Shown piece after piece: positions 18,048-26,805 of a stretch of 64,000 bases of DNA. Made by a program: the position numbers and the translations under genes. Where the stretch lies: positions 1 to 64,000 of IMG/VR virus record IMGVR_UViG_3300030060_002740, one strand, 5' to 3'. Position 1 is the first letter of the stretch. The number at the start of each line of letters is the position of its first letter. This DNA is from a virus. The notes beneath the pieces were generated by a model, which was given only the letters and a program-made list of their open reading frames with translations, was not told the origin of the DNA and did no database searches.

Positions 18048-18883
18048 TACATTTCACCTGCCTTTATCTCCTCAACACCCGTCCAATCAATTTGACCATC
18101 TTTGATGGATAGAACCAACCTTCGTGAACCAATCAATTGTGGCTTTCTCGCACTTGCCTCAAAGAGAGCATGGTACTCAGCACCATTCTTTCTGATATCT
18201 CGGTTCATTCGTATTGTGGAAGTAAAGATGTCTTCTGTTGAAGAATGCCAATTAGCCTCTACACCAACAGGATTTGGATTACCCGAATACTTATCTTTAG
18301 AATGAGCAATCACTATTCGATGGCAAGGCATCTCTAATATCTGCTTATGCAAGAAGTTCTTGTAAGGAGTGTTTCTATCTCCCCAAACGTAAGGAGGTTG
18401 CTTGATAACTGCATCAGCATCCATCTTGTGCTTTTCACGCATCTTTGTTTCGCAGACATCTGTAAGTAGTTTATCTGCTCCATCTAAGATAACCGCTTTT
18501 AGTTTACCTTCATTCAAACATTCCATAGCCATTTCATAGAAGGTTCTTGCATTTTCCATAGTAGCATCAAAGTCAACTAAACTGTCTTCCTTACGCTCTA
18601 TTGGATTATCAACAACAATATTATCTATGTTCTTGTAATGATTTCTTTTCACATCAATAGCACGATTATCGAAATCAAAAACATATACTTTCATGCCGTT
18701 TGCAATATCCTCTTCTGTTAAGATATCTAATGCAATAGCAGTCTTAGCAGTTTTAGGTTCTCCCCATATGCCAAGACACATGAAAGATATAGCAACTTGT
18801 GCTTTATGTCTTATCTTCTCTAATCGTTCTTTCTTTCTTTCTTCAAACGTTTTGGTTGTTCTAGTATTTGCGTTCCAACTCAT
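18047..18883 (-). CDS. Sak4/AAA_24-type RecA-fold ATPase
   Basis: 278 residues. The P-loop GIWGEPKTAKTAIALDI (about 38-54; the GxPxxAKT variant) and Walker B KAVILDGADKL (about 128-138), followed by the HRIVIAHSKDKYSG strand, match the AAA_24 phage nucleotide-binding family, including Sak4 single-strand annealing/recombination proteins that work with phage SSB. An SSB-like gene lies two genes upstream, the classic pairing. Functions as recombinase or recombination mediator, likely replacing RadA. Confidence 0.75.
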   Translation of the reverse strand: MSWNANTRTTKTFEERKKERLEKIRHKAQVAISFMCLGIWGEPKTAKTAIALDILTEEDIANGMKVYVFDFDNRAIDVKRNHYKNIDNIVVDNPIERKEDSLVDFDATMENARTFYEMAMECLNEGKLKAVILDGADKLLTDVCETKMREKHKMDADAVIKQPPYVWGDRNTPYKNFLHKQILEMPCHRIVIAHSKDKYSGNPNPVGVEANWHSSTEDIFTSTIRMNRDIRKNGAEYHALFEASARKPQLIGSRRLVLSIKDGQIDWTGVEEIKAGEM

Positions 18884-19148
18884 TGTAATCCCTATTCCTA
18901 TACACTACTAACGGATTTCCTATTGCTTCTAATATCTCATTCAATCCATTATAGTCAACTTTTATTCTTATTTCCTTTCCTGAAAGAGTATGTAATTTAA
19001 GCCAATATTCATTACTCTTGTTTTGGTTTTGTTTCCACGTAGTAAAATCTACATTGCTTGCTCTGATTGCATAACTCTGACCATGTATAACACTGTCATC
19101 ATCAGCATAAGAGGTTATTTTATATTCATCATAATATCCTTTATTCAT
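18861..19148 (-). CDS. unknown small protein between SSB and Sak4
   Basis: 95 residues, beta-rich N terminus (YKITSYADDDSVIHGQSYAI) and one helix (NGLNEILEAIGNP). A GGAG site lies 8-9 bases before the ATG. Overlaps the Sak4-like gene by 23 bases. No family recognised. Its position between SSB and the recombinase suggests a recombination accessory. Confidence 0.55.
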   Translation of the reverse strand: MNKGYYDEYKITSYADDDSVIHGQSYAIRASNVDFTTWKQNQNKSNEYWLKLHTLSGKEIRIKVDYNGLNEILEAIGNPLVVYRNRDYNELERKY

Positions 19149-19154
19149 GTTTAT

Positions 19155-19190
19155 TTCTCCTTTTTATAGTAAGGGGCGTTGCACCCCTAA
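19155..19190 (-). promoter_or_regulatory. possible internal promoter with stem-loop
   Basis: On the minus strand AGGGGTGCAACGCCCCT (5-base arms at 19172-19176 and 19184-19188) is followed by CTATAAAAAGGAG just before the 95-residue gene. The TATAAAA could be a TATA box, giving a short leader, and the hairpin an attenuator or mRNA processing site. Confidence 0.35.
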
Positions 19191-19226
19191 GACCAACAAT
19201 ATGTGTATGGCTACACCTTTAGGTAA

Positions 19227-20480
19227 TCAGACTGGCATCCAGTCATCATCGAAGTCATCGTCATTCTCATCAATGTGAGTGATTTCTTCGGGGCTTCCGC
19301 CTCTTGCCTTTGTTACAAGAATACCTGTAACGTTGATGGAGATGGGTCTTAGGTTTCCATCTTCATCTGTTCCTTGTGATGTTCTTCCTACAACAACCAC
19401 GTTAGAACCCGTACCGAAATCTATGTCTATATGTGGTGGTGTCCAACAGGTAATAGAATCATCCCATGAAAAGTCAGCAACATTTTCCAAGTTGTAATCT
19501 GACATATGGAACAATCTGTTTCCGTTCTTTGTTGGGTTCATGTTAACAGTTGTTACTTGTCCATCACTGAAGATGTATCTATCGTTGTAGTTAGTCTTGG
19601 TTTGTAACTCATTGTGAGCCAACTCTAAATCAACCACTGCGAAGAAATTGTCTCCACTATACTCCATGAGTGATTCCCTCATGTCTACTGTTGACATATC
19701 CTTCTTACGGGCATCTTCATCAGAAAGTTCACTGTTATATGCAAGAGTTCCAAGAGTGTGTGCCTTGCCCCCATGTATCTTAGTATTATCACTTGAGTTT
19801 ATGATACACTCAAAGTGAACCCACTCAAACGTCTTAGGGTTGAAATCCTTAGACGACGGGCCTTTGTAGTTGAAGTAATACTTCCCCATGTTACCTTCAA
19901 CTTCTCCGATAAACACTGCTGACCTTCTCCACTCGGAAGCGGGTAGTGGCTTACCATAGCGAGCCTTATTCCATTCAGCATCGTTAGTATCAAGAGGAAC
20001 TACAAAGGTTCCATCTTCCATATCAACACTATTAGCAGGTAGACTCACCATCATCTTCATCAGTTCTTCTCCTTCTCTTACCATTCTTGCTTGATATTTA
20101 CCATCATCAGTTAGAGTAAACACTGCAACTTGTCCTAAGTTGTAGGTTGTATCCCTATCTCTACGATAGTCTGCTACTATTCTTTCATTCTGCATAGCAA
20201 GCATATCTCTTGCATCATCAACACTTACAAAATAACCGAATGCCGTCTTATACCATCCACCGGATGAACCCGATGTGTTGGCAGTGGTAGTGTTCTTCTG
20301 CGCCCTTAACGCATTGTTGTAGAACTCCTTCCACAAGTTTAGAGCCAACATAGGCTCTACACTCACATTGACGTTGTTCTTGGAACATATCTCCTCAAAC
20401 CTCGCCAACGCTTCTGCTTCGGTATAACCGATAGCATCAGCAGTTTTTGCTATTGCTTGTCTTACTTCATTTTCATTCAT
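19227..20480 (-). CDS. single-stranded DNA-binding protein (RPA/OB-fold-like)
   Basis: 417 residues from ATG 20480 (GGAGG 9 bases upstream). Several beta-rich segments look like OB folds (GQVAVFTLTDDGKYQARMV; RRSAVFIGEVEGNMGKYYF; NVVVVGRTSQGTDED). An acidic C-terminal tail, NDDDFDDDWMPV, resembles the protein-recruiting tails of SSBs and of phage SSBs such as gp32/gp2.5. Located upstream of a Sak4-like recombinase. Function assigned from tail, composition and context; the OB folds are not proven by sequence alone. Confidence 0.55.
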   Translation of the reverse strand: MNENEVRQAIAKTADAIGYTEAEALARFEEICSKNNVNVSVEPMLALNLWKEFYNNALRAQKNTTTANTSGSSGGWYKTAFGYFVSVDDARDMLAMQNERIVADYRRDRDTTYNLGQVAVFTLTDDGKYQARMVREGEELMKMMVSLPANSVDMEDGTFVVPLDTNDAEWNKARYGKPLPASEWRRSAVFIGEVEGNMGKYYFNYKGPSSKDFNPKTFEWVHFECIINSSDNTKIHGGKAHTLGTLAYNSELSDEDARKKDMSTVDMRESLMEYSGDNFFAVVDLELAHNELQTKTNYNDRYIFSDGQVTTVNMNPTKNGNRLFHMSDYNLENVADFSWDDSITCWTPPHIDIDFGTGSNVVVVGRTSQGTDEDGNLRPISINVTGILVTKARGGSPEEITHIDENDDDFDDDWMPV

Positions 20481-20730
20481 TTTCTTTTTCCTCCATTTGT
20501 CGCTTTCGCTTTTTTTCATATTTTATTTCCACTAATCCTTCTGTCAGCATGACTAAGCCACACATTATCCAAAAGAAATTGGAATCTACGCTGATATAAT
20601 TTAGCGTGTTTAGTATAGGTAGCACTATCAGCAAAGCACCACCTAACGCTATTATCTCATATCGAAGCAGTAGATGTTCTACATCTTGTAGGTCTACTAC
20701 TCCGTCTTCATTAAAGTCTAATCTTGACAT
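20473..20730 (-). CDS. EF-hand/dockerin-like membrane protein
   Basis: 85 residues from ATG 20730 (GGAG 10 bases upstream). Residues 4-15, DFNEDGVVDLQD, form a canonical calcium-binding loop (D1, N3, D5, G6, V8, D12), followed by two hydrophobic helices (ALGGALLIVLPILNTL and FFWIMCGLVMLTEG) and a very basic tail (KYEKKRKRQMEEKE). So: a small two-pass membrane protein with a calcium site at its N terminus. Unusual inside a replication operon; perhaps it anchors something at the membrane. Confidence 0.6.
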   Translation of the reverse strand: MSRLDFNEDGVVDLQDVEHLLLRYEIIALGGALLIVLPILNTLNYISVDSNFFWIMCGLVMLTEGLVEIKYEKKRKRQMEEKENE

Positions 20731-20815
20731 TACCATTTTCTCCTTCTTCTTCCTGTAAGGTCTATTCTTAATATAAATCTCAATACAATATACCCAAGTA
20801 AAACTATCTCAACCA

Positions 20816-21736
20816 TTATACCATCTGTCCTATCATCCAAGATGCCAACACTTTAGGAGTCATATTACTACTTCTCCATTCGGCTTCCCCAACTACACGG
20901 AGTAACTTGAACTTAGACTGTCGCCCTACATCCGTCTTCAAAATAATATCGTGTAGATTTACACAGATGGTTTTCATATCAGTAGACGTGTGTATCAATT
21001 TATGCACCTTCTCCAAAGCATTAGTATGGTTATTCTCAATTATCATGTTTATTATTTCAGAGTATGGCTCAAGGCTCTTGTCTATCTGACTTTGTAGGCT
21101 TCTATTTGAAGAGGATGAAGCCTGTAATTCGTTAATCCCTCGTCTTAAATCACCCTGCAAATAGGTAATGAAGGTTTCTAAGTCTTCATCTGAGTACCTA
21201 TTAATGTTTTCAGAATCCAAGATATTTCTCAAAATACTGAACATATTATCAGAAGAAATCCTCTTGAATCCATAGTTAGCACACCTTGAAAGCAAGGGTG
21301 AGATAATCTTGTGTCTATCATTGCAAGTGATGATGAATCTACAATTGTCAGAGTATCTCTCCATCACTCTCTTGAGAGCATTCTGAGCATCCTTCGTCAT
21401 ACCATCCATCTCATCAAGAAGTATAATCTTGAATGGTGCTTCACCCAATCTCTTAGTTGTTGCAATATCCTTAATCTTCGTTCTTACAGTTTCTAATTTT
21501 CTGTCATCAGAAGCATTGATTTCAAAGAAATTACCTTCCCTGTCCTCTCCTAATATATCATTCACTAGTGAGATGGATGCTGCGGTTTTACCTGTTCCCG
21601 CAACACCATACAAAATCACATTAGGCATATTTCTGTTTAGCACCCAATGTTCAGCATCGTGAACAAAGTTACTCTGTCCTACTATACCACTCAAAGCGGT
21701 TGGTCTATATTTTTCAGTCCATAACATTTTCATCAT
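20816..21736 (-). CDS. rfcS: replication factor C small subunit (clamp loader)
   Basis: 306 residues. WTEKYRPTAL at the N terminus, Walker A GVAGTGKT (44-51), Walker B IILLDEMD (104-111), sensor 1 FIITCND and the SRC arginine-finger motif (150-152) are all intact and archaeal in type. It is slightly shorter than cellular RFC-S (~320). ATG 21736, or 21727 with better spacing. It loads the viral PCNA; the large-subunit function may be met by the protein encoded two genes upstream. Confidence 0.95.
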   Translation of the reverse strand: MMKMLWTEKYRPTALSGIVGQSNFVHDAEHWVLNRNMPNVILYGVAGTGKTAASISLVNDILGEDREGNFFEINASDDRKLETVRTKIKDIATTKRLGEAPFKIILLDEMDGMTKDAQNALKRVMERYSDNCRFIITCNDRHKIISPLLSRCANYGFKRISSDNMFSILRNILDSENINRYSDEDLETFITYLQGDLRRGINELQASSSSNRSLQSQIDKSLEPYSEIINMIIENNHTNALEKVHKLIHTSTDMKTICVNLHDIILKTDVGRQSKFKLLRVVGEAEWRSSNMTPKVLASWMIGQMV

Positions 21737-22325
21737 TCTCCATTATCATTAATTCATCTAACCAATTATCATCATTGTCTTCATCAACATCTACTACATC
21801 TTTCTGCATTCTTTTTAAGAAAAAAGAGTCCTCTGGTTTTCTTCCAGTGTAATTCTCATAACACCTTGGACAAGTAAAGGTTCTGTTGAAATACCTCACT
21901 ATACCTTTTTTACTAATTTCTACCTTTACATTGATTGGAATCCCACAATCAAAACAAGATACTTTACTAATCTTATTATCTAATTTAATATACACTTTTT
22001 TAGCATACTTATCCTTAATGTCTGCTTTCCAACGACCCTTTACTATAATTGATGGCGCATTTGTAGTTCTGTAATCTTCAATTGCTAATCTAAGTATTCG
22101 TCTAAAGAAGGTAGTGTCTCCATATCTATTCTTTCTAGATACTCCAACTTTCTCACTTTTTGAAGCCTTCACGTCTTTTAACAAATGTGGTGGTAACGGA
22201 ACTATGTAATCCATCACATCATCCATAATAAAAGGAACACCATACGGATATTTGTTCAAGAAGGTAAGTAGTGCCTCTTTACATTTATCATGGTTATAGC
22301 GAGTAGTTGCTCCATATGTCCCCAT
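21714..22325 (-). CDS. unknown zinc-ribbon protein between clamp-loader genes
   Basis: 203 residues; ATG 22325 overlaps the upstream stop (TAATG). The first half is helical and basic, with a KSEKVGVSRKNRYGDTTFFRRIL stretch suggesting DNA contact. The second half holds a zinc ribbon, CFDCG and CPRC about 30 residues apart. The tail is acidic (DVDEDNDDNWLDELMIMEND). Found between the two clamp-loader-like genes, so probably a replication accessory. No family recognised. Confidence 0.55.
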   Translation of the reverse strand: MGTYGATTRYNHDKCKEALLTFLNKYPYGVPFIMDDVMDYIVPLPPHLLKDVKASKSEKVGVSRKNRYGDTTFFRRILRLAIEDYRTTNAPSIIVKGRWKADIKDKYAKKVYIKLDNKISKVSCFDCGIPINVKVEISKKGIVRYFNRTFTCPRCYENYTGRKPEDSFFLKRMQKDVVDVDEDNDDNWLDELMIMENDENVMD

Positions 22326-23176
22326 TAGAGCCACGCTCCTAATCCCTGTTGTGGAACAATTCTATCTGTTTTCTTTCTCCTTTTCTTTTCGCCTAAGTTT
22401 AGAAGTCTACACTCTGCGTTATTGTATTTGGTTTTAGCAAACTGCTTAAAACTTTCATCTTTCAATAAGTCCATTAACAGATAAGACTCTTTAGGTTTTA
22501 ATCCAACTCTTCTCGATAGACTTGGCAACTTAGAATAGGAACCGCGCTTAGGCATTTCCATCTTTCTAGCCATTCTACCATCATGTGAATACGCTAACAG
22601 TTCATAGAAATAATCATTTGACCATCTTCTCTTAACTGAGAAATCAACGAATGATAATCTGTTAGGATGCAAGTTAGGAGCAAGCCAAGATAGCAAATGA
22701 ATATCTGATGGCTTAGATAACTTCAGCATCGTTGCAACTTCATCTCTATCATAGTTCTTCAGATACTCTCTAACCATAGGATAGATATCAATATCAAACT
22801 CCTTTGGTTCATCTGCTCTTGATGTTTCAACATCATGTTCTATCTTCTTACTCGCTCTTTTCAGTTGGCATAATGAGAACAAGTCTTTTGGTACTGACTT
22901 CTGGTTATCAGAAATCAATATCACTTGACCCCTGTACTCTAACAGAGTCTTCTTTATTAAATCAGTATTAGGCTTGTAGTGAACCTCGTCAATTATTATT
23001 CCTCTTTCTTTAGGAATGCTAAAGTTGTCTTCTATATCATATTCATTAGCAAACATCACTATTGCATCTTCTGATACAAATGACTTAGCCCTCTTCATTT
23101 TATCTAATGAAGCATTGCCTACTACAATCATAGGTTTAGTTTTCTTGTGTTCCATTGCCGTTTTTATTAGACTCAT
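22325..23176 (-). CDS. degenerate AAA+ protein, clamp-loader large-subunit-like, PIP box
   Basis: 283 residues. MIVVGNASLDKMKRA sits where a P-loop would be but lacks GKT; GIIIDEVHYKPN resembles Walker B and GQVILISDNQKS resembles sensor 1. A helical part then follows, as in clamp-loader collars. The last eight residues, QQGLGAWL, fit a PIP box (QxxLxxWL). This arrangement suggests a catalytically dead clamp-loader subunit like bacterial delta or RFC large. Neighbouring RFC small supports it. The AAA+ fold is inferred from weak motifs. Confidence 0.45.
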   Translation of the reverse strand: MSLIKTAMEHKKTKPMIVVGNASLDKMKRAKSFVSEDAIVMFANEYDIEDNFSIPKERGIIIDEVHYKPNTDLIKKTLLEYRGQVILISDNQKSVPKDLFSLCQLKRASKKIEHDVETSRADEPKEFDIDIYPMVREYLKNYDRDEVATMLKLSKPSDIHLLSWLAPNLHPNRLSFVDFSVKRRWSNDYFYELLAYSHDGRMARKMEMPKRGSYSKLPSLSRRVGLKPKESYLLMDLLKDESFKQFAKTKYNNAECRLLNLGEKKRRKKTDRIVPQQGLGAWL

Positions 23177-23477
23177 TTATTCTCACTTCCAATATTTCCT
23201 TATAATTAGTATTGCAGTCTTTGCAACTTATCATGGCTACATACCATAATAATTCATTTTCTTCTTGTATGCCTATTTCGTATCCGAATGTTTTACTTCC
23301 ACATTCTCTACAACCATCAAATTGTAATCTAATAATATGATGTGTTGCTATCTCTTCTTCATTCATGTGTTCTGTTTCTGTACCTTCCAAGTCACGTTTC
23401 AGTAATTGGTTTCTACAAACAGTGCATAAATGAGAATATGATGCAGTATGGTTCCTATTACAACGAGAGCAAATCAT
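23136..23477 (-). CDS. double zinc-finger protein
   Basis: 113 residues with two CxxC pairs at each half: MICSRCNRNH...HLCTVCRNQ and DGCRECGSK...ISCKDCNTN. The first is a treble-clef-like knuckle, the second a zinc ribbon. Overlaps the next gene by 41 bases at its 3' end. Function unknown. Confidence 0.6.
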   Translation of the reverse strand: MICSRCNRNHTASYSHLCTVCRNQLLKRDLEGTETEHMNEEEIATHHIIRLQFDGCRECGSKTFGYEIGIQEENELLWYVAMISCKDCNTNYKEILEVRINESNKNGNGTQEN

Positions 23478-23956
23478 TCAATTAGCCCCTTGAGTCGGAA
23501 TACTTCATCTAAACCTTTAGCAGTCAAATGCTTTTTAGTTTCAACATTCATTAGAATTAGTAGAAAGGTAAGCCACGTTTCTTTACTATCTTCTTTACCT
23601 GCATAGATAATATTGCTTTCATCTAAAGCATCTTGTAAGTAAGACTGTTGAAAATTACGTATTTGCTCTATTCTACCTATTCTAAGGATGGGTCTTGGTC
23701 TAACCTTTGACTCAAACTCCTTTAATGTAGAATAGATTCCATTTTGTGTGAAAACTCTCTGCAATTTGCTAAGTAGAAACATATCTCCTCTAAAATCAAT
23801 AGAGAGTTTGACTTTGTAGCCTAAATCGTGACGACTATCTTTGTTTATCCTGACTATTGGCTTGGCTAACACCGCACATATTCCTGATACTGCGTCTTTA
23901 TTCAGCCCTTCAACCGATATCAAGTTCCACATAGCACTTCGTAGGCAATTTAGCAC
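23474..23956 (-). CDS. LAGLIDADG-like protein without catalytic motif (tentative)
   Basis: 160 residues from GTG 23956; an ATG at 23932 (MWNLISVEGLNKDAVSG) may be the real start. The order GYKVKLSIDFRGD..LLSKLQRVF....G.YSTLKEFESKVRPRPILRIGRIEQIRNF resembles the beta-beta-alpha core of LAGLIDADG endonuclease halves. No LAGLIDADG acidic residue is visible, so it is probably not an active nuclease. It follows the ligase gene. Assignment weak. Confidence 0.35.
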   Translation of the reverse strand: MLNCLRSAMWNLISVEGLNKDAVSGICAVLAKPIVRINKDSRHDLGYKVKLSIDFRGDMFLLSKLQRVFTQNGIYSTLKEFESKVRPRPILRIGRIEQIRNFQQSYLQDALDESNIIYAGKEDSKETWLTFLLILMNVETKKHLTAKGLDEVFRLKGLIE

Positions 23957-23969
23957 ATAATAATTTGCC

Positions 23970-25520
23970 CTAAGACATCATTTGTATGTCTAAAATCGAG
24001 TTACAGTCTTTCGGGAACTTGTCATTGCGTATCTTTACGACTCTCGGAAATCGTAGTCCATACTCACCTTCACTATCTTGAGTAATAACATCACAAGTAA
24101 CCTCAAGAACTATTCTCGGTAAGATATGGAATGTATCTCCTGAATACTTCTCTACTACTTTCTTCAACTCGGTTGTAAGATATGCTAAATCACCATCAGA
24201 CAGTCCTGTTCCTACTGAGCCAACTGACTTGTAGCCACTAGATGAGGATGAATCCAGTACAGATATACCAAACGTACCAAACACGTTTCTTCTCTTGCCG
24301 TCACCATATTGAGCAGATGTAATTACAACATCCAAATCAATTCGTGGTGGTTTATGTTTTACCATAGCAGAAGTTCTTTTTCCCGCCTGATACGTTGCTC
24401 CTAAATCTTTAATCATAATTCCCTCAAAGCCATCGTTGATAGCCATATTGTATGCTCTTTCAACATCACCGTCAGTATATGCTCTAACTCTATTCCACGA
24501 AGGGAAGTCAGGTAAGTGCATTAGCCTCTCACGGTATGTCTGTTCGATTAATGGTACATCCATATAATGTAGGATATCAAATATTACCATATGAACTGGA
24601 CAATCTTCAACTGCTTTTTCAATGTCTTTAGAGTGTACTCTTGTTGCTAGTTTCTTATGTTCAGCCGGAACATCGGAACCTACGCGAACAACTGGATATA
24701 TCTCAGTATCTAATATGAAGTTAGAGGCATTGAATCTCTTCGCTAACTCTACGATATCAGGATATTGATATGTTACAATCTTACCTTTACGATTGAATAT
24801 AATTACACTATCCCTATCTCTATGAATTTGATATCTATTACCATCATACTTGACATCTATGATGTAGTCATTAGGTAACTTGTAGGGTGATTCGTGCTTC
24901 TTCGCTAAAGAACATGGGATGAACTTACCAACGCCTGTCATACAGGGTGGTTCATTTCCGTTTGATAGGTATCTGTATATCTCAACAGGACTATGATATT
25001 TCACATACTTTTTGATGTCTGAGTTGGGATATCTCCTTTTCAGAAGTCTTTCCACTGCCTTTTCACCTATGCCGTTTCTTGGGCTTCTCAACCAATATCT
25101 CAAAAACCACTTCAATTCAAGAGCAGACATAACATTTGTTCTTTCTTGAAAGACTGAGTAGGCATCACTATTGATAGAGGAACAGTCTGTGATTAACAGA
25201 CTATGAAGTTCCTTCAATGTTATATTAGAATCAACAGTGAACTCATCAGATAGAAACTGCATCATGCCTTCTGATAAATCCCCCCAAACATCTGCTTGTG
25301 TTTTTACTTCATCTTCAAACATACCAAAGGAATTAGCAATCCATGTTATTGCTCTTTTCTGACCAATGTTGTTCACTTCATATTCCAAAGATAATATCTC
25401 AAGAAGAATATGGGGGTCTTTGAAGGCGTTCAATGATTCGTCTATAATACGAATCTTGTCTACTGTTCTATTTTGTTGTTCTATTGCTTCACTCATTCTT
25501 GCAAATCTAATCAGACTCAT
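23970..25520 (-). CDS. lig: ATP-dependent DNA ligase (replication block copy)
   Basis: 516 residues from ATG 25520 (GGTGA 6 bases upstream). An N-terminal DNA-binding domain is followed by the nucleotidyl transferase core: motif I DVKYDGNR (Lys about 225), motif III FILDTEIYP, motif IV DGFEGIMIKD, motif V MVKHKP, and an OB domain ending GLRFPRVVKIRNDK, as in archaeal LigI-type ligases. Length is close to normal (~560). Seals nicks between Okazaki fragments. A second ligase is encoded in the virion block. Confidence 0.95.
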   Translation of the reverse strand: MSLIRFARMSEAIEQQNRTVDKIRIIDESLNAFKDPHILLEILSLEYEVNNIGQKRAITWIANSFGMFEDEVKTQADVWGDLSEGMMQFLSDEFTVDSNITLKELHSLLITDCSSINSDAYSVFQERTNVMSALELKWFLRYWLRSPRNGIGEKAVERLLKRRYPNSDIKKYVKYHSPVEIYRYLSNGNEPPCMTGVGKFIPCSLAKKHESPYKLPNDYIIDVKYDGNRYQIHRDRDSVIIFNRKGKIVTYQYPDIVELAKRFNASNFILDTEIYPVVRVGSDVPAEHKKLATRVHSKDIEKAVEDCPVHMVIFDILHYMDVPLIEQTYRERLMHLPDFPSWNRVRAYTDGDVERAYNMAINDGFEGIMIKDLGATYQAGKRTSAMVKHKPPRIDLDVVITSAQYGDGKRRNVFGTFGISVLDSSSSSGYKSVGSVGTGLSDGDLAYLTTELKKVVEKYSGDTFHILPRIVLEVTCDVITQDSEGEYGLRFPRVVKIRNDKFPKDCNSILDIQMMS

Positions 25521-25731
25521 TCTCATTCACCTTATTTTTTATTTTTATTAACGCTTTCAACAATGTGTCTAATTCACCCATGTTGATTCTAATACCCTTT
25601 TTGGTGGGCTTACCATCACTATACCATCTAACATCTACAACTTCTGTCTTCCAGTAATTACCTTTTTTAATCTGTAATTCAGTTGTAGCGTTTCTTGGTA
25701 TTCTTGCTATTGTTTCAAATTTATCACTCAT
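25507..25731 (-). CDS. PC4-like single-strand-binding transcription coactivator
   Basis: 74 residues. TTELQIKKGNYWKTE, VVDVRWYSDGKPTKKGIRI and LDTLLKALIKIK match the PC4/YdbC fold (beta sheet, VDIR.y...g...PTKKGI, then helix). PC4 proteins bind melted DNA as dimers and assist archaeal/eukaryotic transcription or replication. It overlaps ligase and the next zinc protein, and a viral TFB is encoded in the same operon, so a role in promoter opening is plausible. Confidence 0.7.
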   Translation of the reverse strand: MSDKFETIARIPRNATTELQIKKGNYWKTEVVDVRWYSDGKPTKKGIRINMGELDTLLKALIKIKNKVNENESD

Positions 25732-26129
25732 TCATACCATCCTTCCTTAAATCTATTCAAATCTTTCAAACTGGTAAAAGTCCTAATTCCTTCTACATCA
25801 TCTACTCTTGTAGCAATATAGACAACACCCCCAATACTACTTATCTTAATTATCTCATAAGTCCTATTTTCAGGATGCTCAAATACTTCCATCGTTTCTA
25901 CTTCGGGAACTAACCCGTAAGTTTTTGATAACTCAGAACTAATTGATGATAAGTTGTTTGCTATGTACTTTAGAATTAATCCTTTCTGTATGGGTACTTT
26001 GGCATCAACAGTTACTTTGATTTTACCCGTCATATCACAGACAACGCATTTATTCCCTAAACAGATAGGACATTCTATTTCCGCAGGTAGCGGGGCAGGG
26101 AATTGAACAGTTACCGCAGGTTTACTCAT
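25728..26129 (-). CDS. zinc-knuckle protein
   Basis: 133 residues. An N-terminal CPICLGNKCVVC (about 20-31; a DnaJ-like CxxCxGxxCxxC knuckle) precedes a mixed alpha/beta region with no recognised fold. ATG overlaps the lipoprotein stop (ATGA). Function unknown. Confidence 0.6.
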   Translation of the reverse strand: MSKPAVTVQFPAPLPAEIECPICLGNKCVVCDMTGKIKVTVDAKVPIQKGLILKYIANNLSSISSELSKTYGLVPEVETMEVFEHPENRTYEIIKISSIGGVVYIATRVDDVEGIRTFTSLKDLNRFKEGWYE

Positions 26130-26584
26130 TCTCTACCATTCCATACACGATATGTTGCACTGTAATCAACAGTAACATCAAACGGATAAGATGGGAATAC
26201 CAAAGAAACATTTCCGAACCCAAGTGCAAAACCACTATTCCAAGTGTAACTTAGATTGTCTATGGTTTGGTGGTAGTATCCTGAGATATCATAAGAGTAA
26301 TTATTGAATATAACAGTATTGTTTACTATGTCAAAACTAAGATGGGTCATATTGTACGTAAAGTCCCCACACTCAATAAAACCGTATGTAGTGTTGGTAT
26401 CCAACCAAACTGTTTCGTATGTTGTGTTATTCATATCCTCATGTAAGTATGTGAAAGAACCTGTTACTGTAACCCAATCGGGTTCAGTGGATACAACTTC
26501 CTCCTCAAACACTTCATCAGGGTCAGGTATAGTACAACCCGCTAGTAAAACTGATATCATCAGTAAAGCCATTGCTTTCTTCAT
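26126..26584 (-). CDS. predicted lipoprotein
   Basis: 152 residues from ATG 26584 (GAGTG upstream). The N terminus MKKAMALLMISVLLAGC is a signal peptide with lipobox LLAGC; the Cys is the likely lipid anchor. The exported part is Asn/Thr/Tyr-rich with many N-x-(S/T) sites, beta-like in pattern. It probably sits on the host surface during infection. Possible roles are superinfection exclusion or surface change; neither is shown. Confidence 0.7.
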   Translation of the reverse strand: MKKAMALLMISVLLAGCTIPDPDEVFEEEVVSTEPDWVTVTGSFTYLHEDMNNTTYETVWLDTNTTYGFIECGDFTYNMTHLSFDIVNNTVIFNNYSYDISGYYHQTIDNLSYTWNSGFALGFGNVSLVFPSYPFDVTVDYSATYRVWNGRE

Positions 26585-26589
26585 TGAAA

Positions 26590-26805
26590 TCACTCCCAAT
26601 TGTTGTGTTCTTCGTGTGGGTCATGTGCTTCTTGTGTTTGATGAATAAAGGATGGGTCTACTGTTTCTGTTTCAGGTTCGGCATACAATGCTGCCTCTAA
26701 CAGATGTGTAATAACTTCCTTTACAGTCTTTCCTTCATCCAATGATATTTGGACTATTTCTTCAAACATTTCATTTCTTTCCAGTTCAATCTTAAACATC
26801 TTCAT
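26590..26805 (-). CDS. unknown small acidic protein
   Basis: 71 residues. One amphipathic helical region (FEEIVQISLDEGKTVKEVITHLLEAAL) similar in shape to ribbon-helix-helix helices, but no beta strand supports that fold. Acidic, His-rich tail (HDPHEEHNNWE). Start overlaps the upstream stop by 4 bases. Confidence 0.5.
   Translation of the reverse strand: MKMFKIELERNEMFEEIVQISLDEGKTVKEVITHLLEAALYAEPETETVDPSFIHQTQEAHDPHEEHNNWE

Noticed and set aside
18047-18883. MSWNANTR start of the Sak4-like protein as another Trp-tag member
   Set aside because: After MSW the sequence lacks the (V/I)(L/I)(K/R) part; it is the only such case in the replication block and is taken as chance.
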